From Agapetus fuscipes (lineage: Eukaryota > Arthropoda > Insecta > Trichoptera > Glossosomatidae), in NCBI GenBank assembly GCA_951799405.1, contig OX637344.1, forward strand, positions 14,508,001 through 14,572,000: a stretch of DNA of 64,000 nucleotides, written 5' to 3'. The first letter of the stretch is position 1; every line of letters begins with the position of its first letter. The notes under the pieces were generated by a model. The model was not told the DNA's origin. It made no database searches and saw nothing but the letters and a program-made list of their open reading frames with translations. This document shows, piece after piece, positions 10,492 to 20,733 of the stretch. Made by a program: the position numbers and the translations under genes.

Positions 10492-11001
10492 GAAGACACG
10501 TATAAGTTCGCCCTTGAACATGCCGCATGTGGACATACAATATAAAAACTCGAATCTCAAATGAACATACACCCTGCAACTCCTGCCAACCTTCCCTTTA
10601 ACAGGGGTGACATTGGCAAAGTGAACCATTTTCTATAGCATGGATGGTCAGCCGCATACCAACTTATAAGTCAAGGAACATACACAACAAATAACTTTTT
10701 TAAAATCAACAAATAATAATATGTACAGACATCAAAAACTAAACACAAAATAAATTCTAATATTAAAAACCCTAGCCTATTACAGATCAACTGTCATTTC
10801 TTTCTGCCCTTACATACTTCTTTCATTTCCTCCAGAGTCATAACCTTTTTCATACAGGCTCTCCTTTTATTATGACTCTGGATATTCCATTCATTTACAA
10901 TTTTGGAAAATTGGTCCATCCATACCTTTCTCGGTCTTCCTCTACCACGACATCCATCTATTCTTGCAACATATGCTTTCTTCGTCAGTCTTTCATCACT
11001 G
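10492..11001 (-). mobile_element. RTE-B LINE 3' end with coding remnant
   Basis: 10492-10676 is the tail. 10677-10800 is the 3' UTR. 10800-11001 translates on the minus strand to a C-terminus with KKAYVARIDG, GRGRPRKVWMDQF, NEWNIQSHNKRRACMKKVM and KEVCKGRKK, with a stop where W is expected. The GRPRKVW motif and HVERM-type upstream sequence are typical of RTE-like LINEs. Confidence 0.82.
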
Positions 11002-11085
11002 TGGTTGGCATAAAGCCAAATCCCTTACCTGCAAAAATAAATAGGTTCCACATGCCACATGCGACTTCTTGGGGCATATTTCAAA
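11002..11085 (+). mobile_element. S2 SINE tail fragment
   Basis: GGCATAAAGCC..CCCTTACCTGCAAAAATAAATAG then CACATGCGAC. Confidence 0.65.
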
Positions 11086-11439
11086 AGAAAAGGATTCTAA
11101 CCCGTAGCCGAGAAAGAAACATATCTTTGTCTGTTTAGGAGATGCTTGAGATATTCCACTTCTTTAAATCCACTAAACGATAAAATATCTCTTCATTTTA
11201 AGCCAGTTAATACTCCAAAACTTCTTATTATTTGAATTATTATAACATTCATTTTTCCAAAACGTAACAACAAAACATATCAAAACCGAGCTGTCATTAA
11301 ATCAAAATGTCCACCTTCCCGCGTTCTTTTTTTAAATTTATTAGTAGGGTGTCCCTATGTCAGGCATATTTTTTCGAGACTAAAATACTTTGTCGATATT
11401 CGGAAAGCAGTTTTCACATTTCACATACACTTATCAGTG
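11086..11439. other. No feature seen
   Basis: A/T-rich sequence without frames or recognised repeats. Confidence 0.4.
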
Positions 11440-11775
11440 TATAATCTTAATCTGAGTTGCATGGATGAAATTCCGTTTAAAATTTATAATTAATGCGTGC
11501 CCACAAGTACATATACACGTGACTTTGCAACTTTTGCCGTATTTTTTTGAAACAGGGGTGACATTGGTAAAGCGAATTTACTTTTAACATCACGGGTAGT
11601 CAGTCTTAACCAACCAAGCAACCTCAAAAGCACAATTTTTTTGTTGAGTATACAACGTGACTTTGCAACTTTTGCCGCCTTTTCTTGAAACAGGGGTGAC
11701 ATTGGTAAAGCGAATTTACTTTTTACATCACAGGTGGTCAATCTTAAACCAACCTCAAAAGCACAATTTTTTAAT
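11440..11775 (-). mobile_element. RTE-B LINE 3' tail with internal 138-bp tandem duplication
   Basis: GACTTTGCAACTTTTGCCG occurs at 11521 and 11659. Both are followed by AACAGGGGTGACATTGGTAA and CCTCAAAAGCACAATTTTTT. An older, diverged copy. Confidence 0.75.
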
Positions 11776-11984
11776 GCTACAATTTTTTAGCAACAAAGGT
11801 TTTTTTGGTCGCCATGATATTTTAAAATCATGGATACACTAAAATTCTTTGAGTGTTGCAAGTTTGTCTAATATTGCCAGGGGAAAAATACGGAAAAAAT
11901 AATTCTTGTAAATTGTATCAGTTGGCTAATAAATATTCACTAATCAACCATACATATGAACAAAGAATTATGTTTTAAATGGAA

Positions 11985-12480
11985 AAATGAACTTTTTATA
12001 GTGTTGTTCTAAGAAATTCGTCATAAAAAATAGTTTTCTTCTACATTTAATTGAAATTAGCAGAATCTATAACGAACTGGGAAAATTCACCACTCAAGTT
12101 TAAAGTGGACGCAAAAAACCCGTTAAAACCCAAAAAAAATGTATGGTGGCTACTTGAAAAAGTGTTTATTTTGGGGGTTATTAAATATTTTTATTATTAG
12201 GTCACATGCCAAAATTCAATTCTACATGTTTGTAAATGCGATCGCTGCGCTACTTGCAAGTTATGATTTCGGAATTTTGCGTATGTAGGTATTTACAACT
12301 TTTGTTAGAAAGACTTATTTATTGAGAGAAAGTTTCTGCCAACATTTGTTTGAATTATAAAAAGACACGATAATTTCAAGTATGGGGTCTTTTAACTAAA
12401 ATTGGCCACCAGCGGGATGATTTTTATCTGATTTTTATATGAGTGTATATGGTAAATATCAGAAATAAGCATTTGTAAAC
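11985..12480 (+). repeat. Repeat D module, older copy
   Basis: Shares the order of repeat D (TCGTCATAAAAAATAGTTTTC, AAAAAAATGTATGG.GGCTAC, GTAGGTATTTACAA, AAATTGGCCACCAGCGG) at clearly lower identity. It lies directly upstream of the better copy. Confidence 0.6.
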
Positions 12481-12569
12481 ATTCAGATTCCCCCTATTTT
12501 TGCGTATCAATAGTATTTACATACACTTAGATTTACATACACTTTTATACTTTACTTTTATATACACTT

Positions 12570-13639
12570 TATATGAAATATATGAAATTTTACTTTTTAA
12601 ATATTTGTTCAAAGAAATTTGCCGTAGAAAAAAAAATTCTTCCAACATTTATGGAGTTTACTAAAATGCATTCAAAATTTGAGTATGACACCTATAAATT
12701 CAAAATGGCCGCCTGCAGAGCAATATATTTTTTTAGTTTGTATGGCAAGTATGCAAAATATATACTTGGCGTGATTGCCCTATTACATATCATTACATTT
12801 TGCTAAATTATAATTGTAAATGTATCATCAAAATAGTTGATTTTTTTACTTATAAATTTGACTTTTTTGTGAAAATCAGGTTTTTCAAAATTTTGTTGGA
12901 AAAAAATTGTCATTGAAAAAAGTTTTCTTTCAAAAAATGTTGACATAAACAAAACCAAATTGATCATTGAGAAAAAACCTTCAGACTTTTAAAATGAACG
13001 CCAGGAGAATGTTTAATATTGGAGAAACCAAAAAAAACGTATGGCAGCTACTCTTAATCCTTCATGTATTTTTTGTTTTTTTTTGAAAATATGTAAGTCT
13101 GTTTATGTTTAGGTGGCATGCTTAATTTCACTGTTCCAACTTAATGCATGCGCCCGTTGTGCCACCTGAAAGATATTGTTTTGTATTTTTTTCTATGTAG
13201 GTATTTACAAACTTTGTTTGAAGAATTTACTTTTTGCGAAAAAGTTTCTTCCAAAAGTTGTTAAAATTACTAAGAGACATGACTGTTTCGAACATCAAGC
13301 CTGTAAATTCAAAATGGCCGCCAGCGGCAAGATTTCAATTTTCAGTCTGTATCGCAGGTATACGAAATATGCAAGTGACGTCATCCGGACCCTGACAGTT
13401 GTTTAAGTTTGAGCATTTTATGGGGGTATGCAAAATTTCAGCATCGTGCTGCGAACGGTCTGGGCGCCTATAATGGTACAAATATACAAACAAACAAACA
13501 AACAATCAGACAAACAAACACCAAAAATTCTGGAACATAGCGTTAGTTCAGTTTGTCAATAGAAACACTTTGTAGAAAAACATTTTTGCAAATTCGAAAA
13601 AAACAGACGCAAATACCCTCTCCTTTTTTATATATAAGA
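12570..13639 (+). repeat. Long interspersed repeat D, copy 2
   Basis: Collinear with 5700-6798, including both AAAATGGCCGCC modules, GCGAACGGTCTGGGCGCC, the CAAA run (13484-13520) and the TTTTTTATATATAAGA end. The (CAAA) run is shorter than in copy 1. Confidence 0.85.
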
Positions 13640-13774
13640 TTTTAGTGAAGATTAGGAAAAAATGGTGGTCAAAATTCTTTATTAATTTTACAAAGAACTA
13701 TAAAAAAACAGTTTTTATTTATTTGAAACTCTGTTTCTTTTCACCGTTATTGTAAAGACTACACATACGTTGCT

Positions 13775-14004
13775 ATTCTTAGACATTTTAGTCGTCCGTT
13801 GAGCCCACGCTTTTACAAACTAATGATGCATTTGTATGAAGACCTGTCAATCCAAGATGCCCGCAAGTGAAAAGCTGATTAGTCTTCATACGAATATTAC
13901 CAAAATTCGGTAGGTAAGAATTACTGTGGTGATGAGACTTCCAGCCCAGGCATCATTAGTTTGTCAAAGAGTGGGCTCAACCGGTGACCAAAATGTCTAA
14001 GAAT
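13775..14004. mobile_element. Foldback MITE
   Basis: Inverted ends ATTCTTAGACATTTTAGTCG and its mirror, with GAGCCCACGC inside. The core GCAAGTGAAAAGCTGATTAG is shared with 23324-23565 and 58794-58969. No transposase. Confidence 0.8.
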
Positions 14005-14564
14005 AAGAGATTTGTATGAGGCTAGCCCCCCATGCTGTAGAAACTTGGCTCCCTTTTGCCAATGCCACTCCGGTTTCAGGGAAGGGCAGCAAGAGCTGCA
14101 GGGATTTTGAGACAAATTAAAACGATTCCATAGTTCCCAAACAGATATCACGTCTATACACACACATACACAGCAAGGGAACAAAAACACGCAGGCATGA
14201 ACCTATACATTCCTAACAATAAAATTAGGGTTCACTACTGTACGTTTTAACACTTTACAGAGTGAACTATTACTTATTTGATATTCAAGGCGTTCTCACG
14301 CATCTCAACACCTCAATTTAGAGACAGCTTATATCGCAAATAAAACTATTCAAAATGAGGCTTTATAGCCATTACTACATGCAAGCACTGAGGGCTATAA
14401 TAGGCCAAGATTTTAGCATGTGAACCTGAAAGCCTGCAGTAAAAACAAAACTTAATAAGGGTTGATTTACTGCTTTGAGAAATCGTGGATAAAACATTTT
14501 AATATAAGTGAACTAATTATAAAGAAGTTCTCATGATAAACTTCTAAACTACAGGATTTTCACA
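14005..14564. other. No gene seen
   Basis: A minus-strand frame at 13921-14190 overlaps the foldback and is probably fortuitous. The remainder is A/T-rich. Confidence 0.4.
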
Positions 14565-14770
14565 CTTTTTAGTGTTTTCTCTCGTAGAAAACAGAAAAAG
14601 GTGCATTTATCTGTTAAACCGATGTTACTTTCATTTGTCACTTATTATGCATATGGGTACTGTAAATATAATTTTAGTTAGTAAGCATACTTACAGAGTG
14701 CATTTTTTGTGTTTCGCACCTCAAGAGCCTTCAAAAATCACGCATTAGATGTTTGATACCGTACAAATCA
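14565..14770 (-). repeat. Repeat E, minus copy (distal part)
   Basis: TGCATTTATCTGT, CATATGGGTACTGTAA, GAGTGCATTTTTTGTGTTTCGC and CCTCAAGAGCC are the reverse complement of 33000-33195. Confidence 0.75.
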
Positions 14771-14815
14771 ATCAAAGATATCACTACAAATCAATCAAAG
14801 ATAGTTAAGATCAAA

Positions 14816-15027
14816 GAGTGTAAAAAATAGTTAACTTTGCCAATGTCACCCCTGTGTCAGGGAAGGTCGGCAAAAGTTGTAGGGCTTATGTTCATTTGAG
14901 GCTTGGATTTTACTTGTAAGTATGTAGGTTCATTCAGCATTTGTAAGCGCGAACTACACGTGTTTGTTTGTGGGCATGCTTCTGAGAGCTTTAAATGAAT
15001 ATATCCTTGCAACTTAGATTATAGATA
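14816..15027 (+). mobile_element. RTE-B LINE 3' tail, truncated
   Basis: From GTAAAAAATAGTTAACTTTG to CAACTTAGATTATAGATAG. It splits the two parts of repeat E. Confidence 0.87.
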
Positions 15028-15125
15028 GCTCTTCCATAGACAAATCGATCACACGACAGTTCATCCACACGACTTTTCGGTCAACGACATTTCGGTCAAA
15101 GACAAATCGTCGTTTGTTTCACTGC
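15028..15125 (-). repeat. Repeat E, minus copy (proximal part)
   Basis: CATAGACAAATCGATCACACGA and GACTTTTCGGTCAACGACAT mirror 32890-32985. Confidence 0.65.
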
Positions 15126-15437
15126 GAACAAACGTCAGTCTTGTGCAGGGCTGCATTATACTGCCTGTTGTTTCTTATTTTCTTATTTATTTAAATAATA
15201 TATTGTGTGCCACTGCACGTGATTAACCATTACTCTTTAGTACCTACTGTATATTAATTTATTAGCCGTAACACTCGTGCTGCCTTTTATAAACCAGCAC
15301 TCGTGCTACAATGGTCCTCATTACTTGACAGTGGCATCAATCACTATTTTTGGGTTTTCCATTGGTATACAGGGGCGTGCATTCCATATAGGCACATGTA
15401 TCCATAAGGTAGTCAAAATTTGATAAAAGTTAAGATT
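15126..15437. other. No gene; possible hAT-type MITE end at 15370
   Basis: CAGGGGCGTGCATTCCATAT at 15370 matches the terminal inverted repeat of the MITE at 38687-38910. No second end is visible. Confidence 0.4.
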
Positions 15438-15755
15438 TTAAATTAAAATTTTTGCTTGAATTAAATTAAAATTGTTTCTTTGGTGAGCGCTGCTTTTATG
15501 TGTATCACACCTCAAGAGCCCTCTGTGAGCTTGGTCGTCGCTGTAGAAAGCGCCAATTTTCAAGCAAGACCCAGTTGTTGTAAGGTTGGATGGACCTTTC
15601 AGTGACCGGTCTTTGGTGTATCTATGCATTTTTCAACCCAGCTAAGAGCACATTTGGAAATATAAATGGTATATTTTTTGTGCTCCGCTGGGATTCGAAC
15701 CCACAACCTTTCATTTACTAGTCCGAAGTGTTGCCACTGGACTACGGACCGGTCC
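15438..15755 (-). mobile_element. S1 SINE, tRNA and LINE-tail modules
   Basis: On the minus strand: a tRNA-like head (CCGTAGTCCAGTGG, GGTTCGAATCCCAGCGG), the body, then CAGAGGGCTCTTGAGGTG, GCGCTCACCAAA and an A/T-rich simple tail. The 5S-derived block lies directly upstream of the tRNA head at 15761-15880. Confidence 0.9.
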
Positions 15756-15760
15756 AAGAA

Positions 15761-15880
15761 ATGCCAACAACACGCGGTGCACCTGAGCGGTCACCCATCC
15801 AGGTAGCATCCGCGCCCAATGTTGCTTAACTTCTATGATCTGATGAGAACCGGTGCTTTCAAGATGGTATCGTCGTTGAC
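15761..15880 (-). mobile_element. 5S rRNA-derived head of an S1 SINE
   Basis: Exactly 120 bp. On the minus strand it opens with GTCAACGACGATACCATCTT and goes on with AGCACCGGTTCTCATC, GAAGTTAAGCAACATTGGGC, ACCTGGATGGGTGACCGC and CACCGCGTGTTGTTGGCAT. These line up end to end with insect 5S rRNA, including the internal control region. Several mismatches, and the fusion to a tRNA head 6 bp on, show it is a SINE module and not a 5S gene. Confidence 0.88.
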
Positions 15881-16189
15881 AAAAAGGTTCCTTTCGTCAT
15901 GACGACGTTCCCAATTCCTCCAAACTCATCCTTCCTCCCAATGTTTATTTGCCTCTACGCTATGAACGCGCCTGGTATAATATAAATACATGGGTAGATG
16001 AAATATATTTCTTTGATTTAAATGAGAGGGTAATGCTTGCTTGGTTTCATATAAAGAATTACTGCGCCTGCGCGGTCGGCATTTTGTTTTCGGTTTTCCC
16101 GCCTTCTGATAACGCTAGAGAGGGACAGAAATACATCAAGCAGTGCCTCTCAAACCTGACATAGGAATTCATTAGCAAACAAAATAATT
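15881..16189. other. No gene seen
   Basis: A plus frame of about 70 codons (15949-16164) has no recognisable domain. 16070-16140 is slightly richer in G+C. Confidence 0.4.
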
Positions 16190-16468
16190 TTAAATCTAAG
16201 TTGCAAAGATATGTCAACATTTAAAATACATATTAAATGCACCCCCATACAAACAGACACACGTAAGTTCGCGCTTACAAAGGCTGCACGTGTACTTCTT
16301 CCTTCTCTTCCTCAGCCTTTCTCAGTCCACTCCCGGACGTAGGCCTCCTCTAATCCTCTCTATTCCTGTCTATCAGCTGCTGTGTTCAGCTGCATGTGTA
16401 CCTACTCACAAATAAAAATTCTAACTTCAAATGAGCATAAACCCTGCAACTTTTGCCGACCTTCCCGA
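16190..16468 (-). mobile_element. RTE-B tail interrupted by a 93-bp insertion
   Basis: The tail reads TCTAAGTTGCAAAGATATG up to GCTGCACGTGTAC (16283-16295). It resumes at GCTGCATGTGTAC (16389-16401) and ends at CTTTTGCCGACCTTCCCG. Confidence 0.85.
16296..16388 (-). mobile_element. Short LINE 3'-end insertion with 13-bp target duplication
   Basis: On the minus strand it contains GAGGAGGCCTACGTCCGGGA, GTGGACTGAGAAAGGCTGAG and a GGAAGAGAAGGAAGAA tail. This is the common lepidopteran RTE/BovB-type 3' end. The flanking GCTGCAYGTGTAC copies differ at one base. Confidence 0.8.
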
Positions 16469-16479
16469 AAATTACGACA

Positions 16480-16545
16480 CTAATACCTACTGATTTCTAG
16501 CCGTTCAAAAATAGGTTGGTAAATTACATTCTTATTACTAATTTA
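16480..16545 (+). mobile_element. SINE3 fragment
   Basis: TAATACCTACTGATTTCTAG then AATAGGTTGGTAAATTACATTC matches the distal body of SINE3. Confidence 0.5.
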
Positions 16546-16583
16546 GTCAAATAAAAATTACATGTTTTTTTTATGATTTTTTT

Positions 16584-17292
16584 TTAAGGCGTGTTATAAA
16601 GCTAAATCTGCCATTTTTGTTTCTTACACTTTATGGTCTTATCAAAATAGTTACAGTAATGAAAAAAATCAAGAATGTTTATTAATTTTTTATCTTAATT
16701 ATAAAGCTTAAACAAAAGATATAACTTAAGAATGGCCACCACAAAAAAATATTTAAAAAAACGCGTTTTTTTTACATTTTTAGCTTTTTTTTCGTGTGTG
16801 CTGTATTTTGGATTTTTTTTTGCTTTTTACTTACAGAACTATACATTGTTTAGATTCAATACTCAACATTTTTTCAATAATGTCAATAGTTTTTGAGTAA
16901 ATATGGAAAAACTGTGTTCTTTGATTTAATTAAAATATAATTCATTTAGTAGTTTCAGTTTTTCCACATTTACTCAAAAACTTTTGACATTATTGAAAAA
17001 ATGTTGAGTATTGAATCTAAACAACGTATAGTTCTGTAAGTAAAAAGCAAAAAAAAAATCCAAAATACAGCACACACGAAAAAAAAGCTACAAATGTAAA
17101 AAAAAACGCGTTTTTTAAAATATTTTTTTGTGGTGGCAATTCTTAAGTTATATATTTTGTTTAAGCTTTATAATTAAGATAAAAAATTAATAAACACTCT
17201 TGATTTTTTTCATTAGGTACTGTAACTATTTTGCTAAGACCATAAAGTGTAAGAAACAAAAACGGCAGATTTAGCTTTATAACACGCCTTAA
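16584..17292. mobile_element. 701-bp near-perfect palindrome at a TTAA site
   Basis: Between TTAA at 16584-16587 and TTAA at 17289-17292 lie two arms of about 345 bp, GGCGTGTTATAAAGC.. and ..GCTTTATAACACGCC. They mirror each other throughout, centred near 16935, with few mismatches. No transposase frame. TTAA suggests piggyBac-like targeting, but the GGCGTG ends are not the usual piggyBac CCC ends. Confidence 0.88.
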
Positions 17293-17466
17293 GGGGGCGC
17301 TCTCATGTTGCACCGCGCCGAAAGCTGTCAAAGTTGCGACCCGTTTCCCCCCATCCCCTTTCGCCTCAGACCGTATGGATTTAGCCCCACAAAATATGCT
17401 CGACTTGCTATTGCCGTTTGTAGAATTTTTTTTACATACGACTTTTGTGGAACTCCCATCACGCAA
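17293..17466. other. G+C-rich unique stretch
   Basis: Local G+C island (CGCGCCG, CCCCATCCCC) between the palindrome and a SINE. No coding or splice signal that I trust. Confidence 0.35.
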
Positions 17467-17981
17467 AAAAAAAAAACGCAACTAAGCTACACATATAGTG
17501 TAACTTCTTGCCTGTGTTATCCCCGGAGGGGTCACATGTGGCCATTCGGGACCTATTTATTTTTACAGGTAAGGGGACCGGCCTTACACCAACAACTTTT
17601 AGTTGAAGTGGGGTTTCCCAACTCCCCGGGGAGCTGGTTCTCATTTTTTGTGAAGGCTGAGTAAACCTTGAGATCGAACCCTTGCTCTCGGCATGGAATG
17701 AAAGCATTCTGCCAATTAAGCTATCGACCTTTTTACGAGCATGATCGTTGTCGCTACAAAGCGCCAATTCTCAAGCTAGACCCAGTTGCTGTAAGGCTGG
17801 ATGGACCTTTAGTGACCGGTCAGCGGTTATTGGTAAAGGTTTATGAATTTCTCAACCCAGCGAAGAGCAAATTTGAAAATATAAATGGTACCTACTTATA
17901 TTTTTTGTGCTCCGCCGGGAATCGAACCCACAACCTTCTTACTCAGAGTTCGAAGTGTTACCACTGATCTACGGACCGGCC
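17467..17981 (-). mobile_element. S1-S2 composite SINE
   Basis: On the minus strand S1 (17981 to 17730) is followed by S2 (17729 to 17467) through the same CTCGTAAAAAGGTCGATAGC junction as at 8997-9488. It shares the deletion after the S2 B box (ATCTCAAGGTTTACTCAGCC), so the two composites share an ancestor. Confidence 0.9.
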
Positions 17982-18057
17982 ACGATAGTCATTATTTTGT
18001 GTGACCCTTTACTTTAATTCGAAGTATATTTAATCAAAGTAAGCTCTTTTTCACATG

Positions 18058-18166
18058 CCCATTTGGTTTTTATGTTGAGGCATGTGCAAGTGCGAACTTG
18101 TACGTGTCTGGTTGTGAAAATGCATGTAATGTGAAATATATCTTTTCAACTTAGATTAGATTAGAT
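18058..18166 (+). mobile_element. RTE-B tail, last 110 bp
   Basis: From CATGCCCATTTGG to CTTAGATTAGATTAGATTA. Confidence 0.82.
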
Positions 18167-18167
18167 T

Positions 18168-18233
18168 AAAACGCAAATAAGCTACATATATAGTGTAACT
18201 TCTTGCCGCGTTATCCCCGAAGGGGTCGCATGT
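18168..18233 (-). mobile_element. S2 SINE, distal part (split copy)
   Basis: AACGCAAATAAGCTACATAT to GGGGTCGCATGT; resumes at 18836. Confidence 0.88.
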
Positions 18234-18831
18234 ATGTAGCATAATTAAGCCTCACTACACATACTGCCCAACAATATTATTTATGGCAAATAAACAGTAT
18301 ATAAATACATTACAAAAATTACAATACAGGGGTATGAGAACTATATTGAATAAAAAACTAGACTGTAAAATAAATTATATGATAGATACGTTAGATTGGT
18401 TATATATTGAAGAAAATTTAAGAATGAGTGCTATTATTTTTATACACAAAGTAGAAAAAAACATGTTACCTCAGTATTTGAGCAAATTTTTAATTAAGAA
18501 CAGAGACATTCATGAATATAATACCAGGAAAAAGGATAATTTAAGGAAGCCAAAATTCAAATGTGTAAAGTATGATAAGGGCGTTTTGCACAGAGGATTG
18601 GATTTGTATAATGATTTACCTGTAGAAATAAAAGAAAGTAGGGATATTAATGAATTTAAAGTAAAATTAAAAAAATATATACGTGCAAACCGGCCTTAGC
18701 ATAATTATTAATAAGTTTTGATTTGTTCATTTTTGTTTGGTTTTTTATTTTTGTTTGTTTATCTTTTGTTGTTTTTTATTAACATAGCTTAAGTTGTAAT
18801 TAGCAATAGCTAAATAAAATAATATTTATAT
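18234..18831 (+). pseudogene. LINE 3' fragment (RT C-terminal region) inserted in S2
   Basis: Contains an open frame of 138 codons (18283-18699). It reads LQKLQYRGMRTIL, then a hydrophobic helix, LPQYLSKFLIKNRD, EYNTRKKDN, YNDLPVEIKE and FKVKLKKYIR. This is the region after the palm domain in several non-LTR reverse transcriptases. The catalytic domain is absent, so it is a 5'-truncated retroposed copy. It splits an S2 SINE and is flanked by ATGT (18230-18233 and 18832-18835). The 3' end is A/T-rich (GCTAAATAAAATAATATT) without a long poly(A). The clade is uncertain. Confidence 0.78.
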
Positions 18832-18835
18832 ATGT

Positions 18836-19097
18836 GGCGAGTTGAACCTATTTATTTTTACAGGTAAGGGGGCCGGCCTTACGCCAACCACTTCAGTTGA
18901 AGTGGGGGTTTCTCGGCTCCCGAGGGGGCTGGTACTCATTTATTGTGAAGGCTGAGTAAACCTTGCCGGTATTTTTATTATGGGGTTTGAAATAAACACC
19001 GAAATAGGAAATCATTTCTGACAACCTCCTCGGTGGGATTCGAACCCGAGCTCACGGGGTAGAATGCGAGCACTCTACCAACTGAGCTATTGACCGG
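18836..19097 (-). mobile_element. S2 SINE, head and body (split copy)
   Basis: Complete minus-strand body up to the tRNA-like head (GGTTCGAATCCC reversed; CTACCAACTGAGCTATTGACC). Continues 18168-18233. Confidence 0.9.
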
Positions 19098-19365
19098 AAA
19101 AAAATACAGTCACACAGTGCCAACCAAATAAAAACCAGAAAACAAAAAAAAAAGCAATCTGCAAGTAACTATAAACACAAGTCATTATGTCAACAAAATG
19201 AGTCCTAAGGTAGACAGGGTTTTCTAGGAATCAGCTTTACTTGTCGGACTAATGTATTGTTAATTTCTTTGTTGGTAATTCAAAAGACTCTACCTGAAGT
19301 CTATTATTATAGATGAGTCGTAGGTATAGAATCAAAGGCGGCAATCTAAAAATAAATAAATTGAC

Positions 19366-19420
19366 ATGAAGGGTCGTGGGTTCGAATCCCCACGGATTGC
19401 AAAGGAATATAATTTATATT
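19366..19420 (+). mobile_element. tRNA-like B-box fragment
   Basis: GGGTCGTGGGTTCGAATCCC then CACGGATTGC. A SINE head remnant directly before an S1 copy. Confidence 0.45.
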
Positions 19421-19424
19421 ATTT

Positions 19425-19517
19425 AAAACAAACCGGTCCGTAGTCCAATGATAACACTTCGGACTCTGAATGGAAGGTTGTGGGTTCGAATGCCAGCGGA
19501 GCACAAAAAATATAGCG
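19425..19517 (+). mobile_element. S1 SINE, head only
   Basis: ACCGGTCCGTAGTCCAATGA to GGAGCACAAAAAATATA, then truncated. Confidence 0.8.
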
Positions 19518-19567
19518 TTTGGCCAAATTTTAACAATTGATTTAAAAAATTTAATTTGTCGTGTATA

Positions 19568-19823
19568 TTCCTTAACTTATAGGTTGGTATGCGGCTGACC
19601 ACCCATGCTGTAAAAATTGTTCACTTTGCCAATGTCACCCCTGTTTCAGGGAAGGACGGCAAGAGTTGCAGGGCTTATGTTCATTTGAGATTGGGTTTTT
19701 ATATTGTAGGTTCACATGCGGCATGTGTTAGCGCGAAATTATACATGTCTGCTTGTGGGAATGCATTTAATATAAATCTTTTAAATGATATATATCTTTG
19801 CAGTTTAGATTAGATTAGATTAG
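19568..19823 (+). mobile_element. RTE-B LINE 3' tail, solo unit
   Basis: TTCCTTAACTTATAGGTTGG boundary; tail GATTAGATTAGATTAGA. Confidence 0.88.
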
Positions 19824-19825
19824 AA

Positions 19826-20078
19826 GGGTTCGGTGTTGAATTCAAGCCCAAAATACCGGCAAGGCTTACTCAGCCTTCACAAGAAATAAGAAACAACCCA
19901 ATCGGGAGATGGGAAGCCCCCACTTCAACTGCAGTGGTTGGTGTGAGGCCGGCTCCTTTACCCGTAAAAATAAATAGGTCCCGAATTGCCACATGTGACC
20001 CCTTCGGTTTACTATGGCCACTTCGGTGATAACGCTGCAAGAAGTTACACTACATATTATATAAAGCTGAGTCGTGTT
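19826..20078 (+). mobile_element. S2 SINE, head lost
   Basis: From GGTTCGGTGTTGAATTCAAG to GCTGAGTCGTGTTTT. Adjoins the GATTA tail of RTE-B. Confidence 0.78.
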
Positions 20079-20261
20079 TTTTAGATGAACATTGATGAAG
20101 AATTCCTTGACTTCGCGGGTTTTACCTAAATTTTGGGGGAAAAACCCTGCATTGCCGCATTTGTTACCTAGTATATGTAAGCCTCATATTTTCCAAAGAT
20201 TTCCAAAGGTTTATGTTTTTCGAAAATAAATAAACAAATATTATATGCGGTATGCAATATA

Positions 20262-20489
20262 TGGTAAGCGGCTGAACAGCCATTCTGTAGAAAATAGTTC
20301 ACTTTGCCAATGTCAACCCTGTTTCAGCGAAGGTCGGCAGCAGTTGCAGGGTGTATGTTCATTTGAAATACGGGTTTTTATATTGTAGGTACACATGCGG
20401 CATGTTTAAGCGCGAACTTGTACGTGTCTGCTTGTGAGAATGCATATAATGTGAATCCCCAATGTAACATATCCTTGCAGCTTAGGTAA
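20262..20489 (+). mobile_element. RTE-B LINE 3' tail
   Basis: ATGGTAAGCGGCTGAACAGCC to ATCCTTGCAGCTTAGGTAAG. Confidence 0.82.
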
Positions 20490-20733
20490 GATCACTTGGT
20501 AAGCATAAGTCATAGAAAAATGTCATTCAAAAATCGAGAATCCTTTTTATGGGGGTAGGTAAAATTTGAACAAAGAACCATTGTTTAACATATTATCCTA
20601 TTTCCATTGAAAGACATAATATTACAATGACGACCAAATAGAAAAATATTATAATAAAGGATTATAGTAAAATATTTTGCAAAAAAATTTGTCTTTTTTT
20701 TCATAATCTTTATAATATAAATTATTCTAGTGA

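Noticed and set aside
15761..15880. Functional 5S rRNA gene
   Set aside because: It is the right length, but it has several changes at conserved positions, no terminator T-run, and is fused to a tRNA-SINE in both copies.
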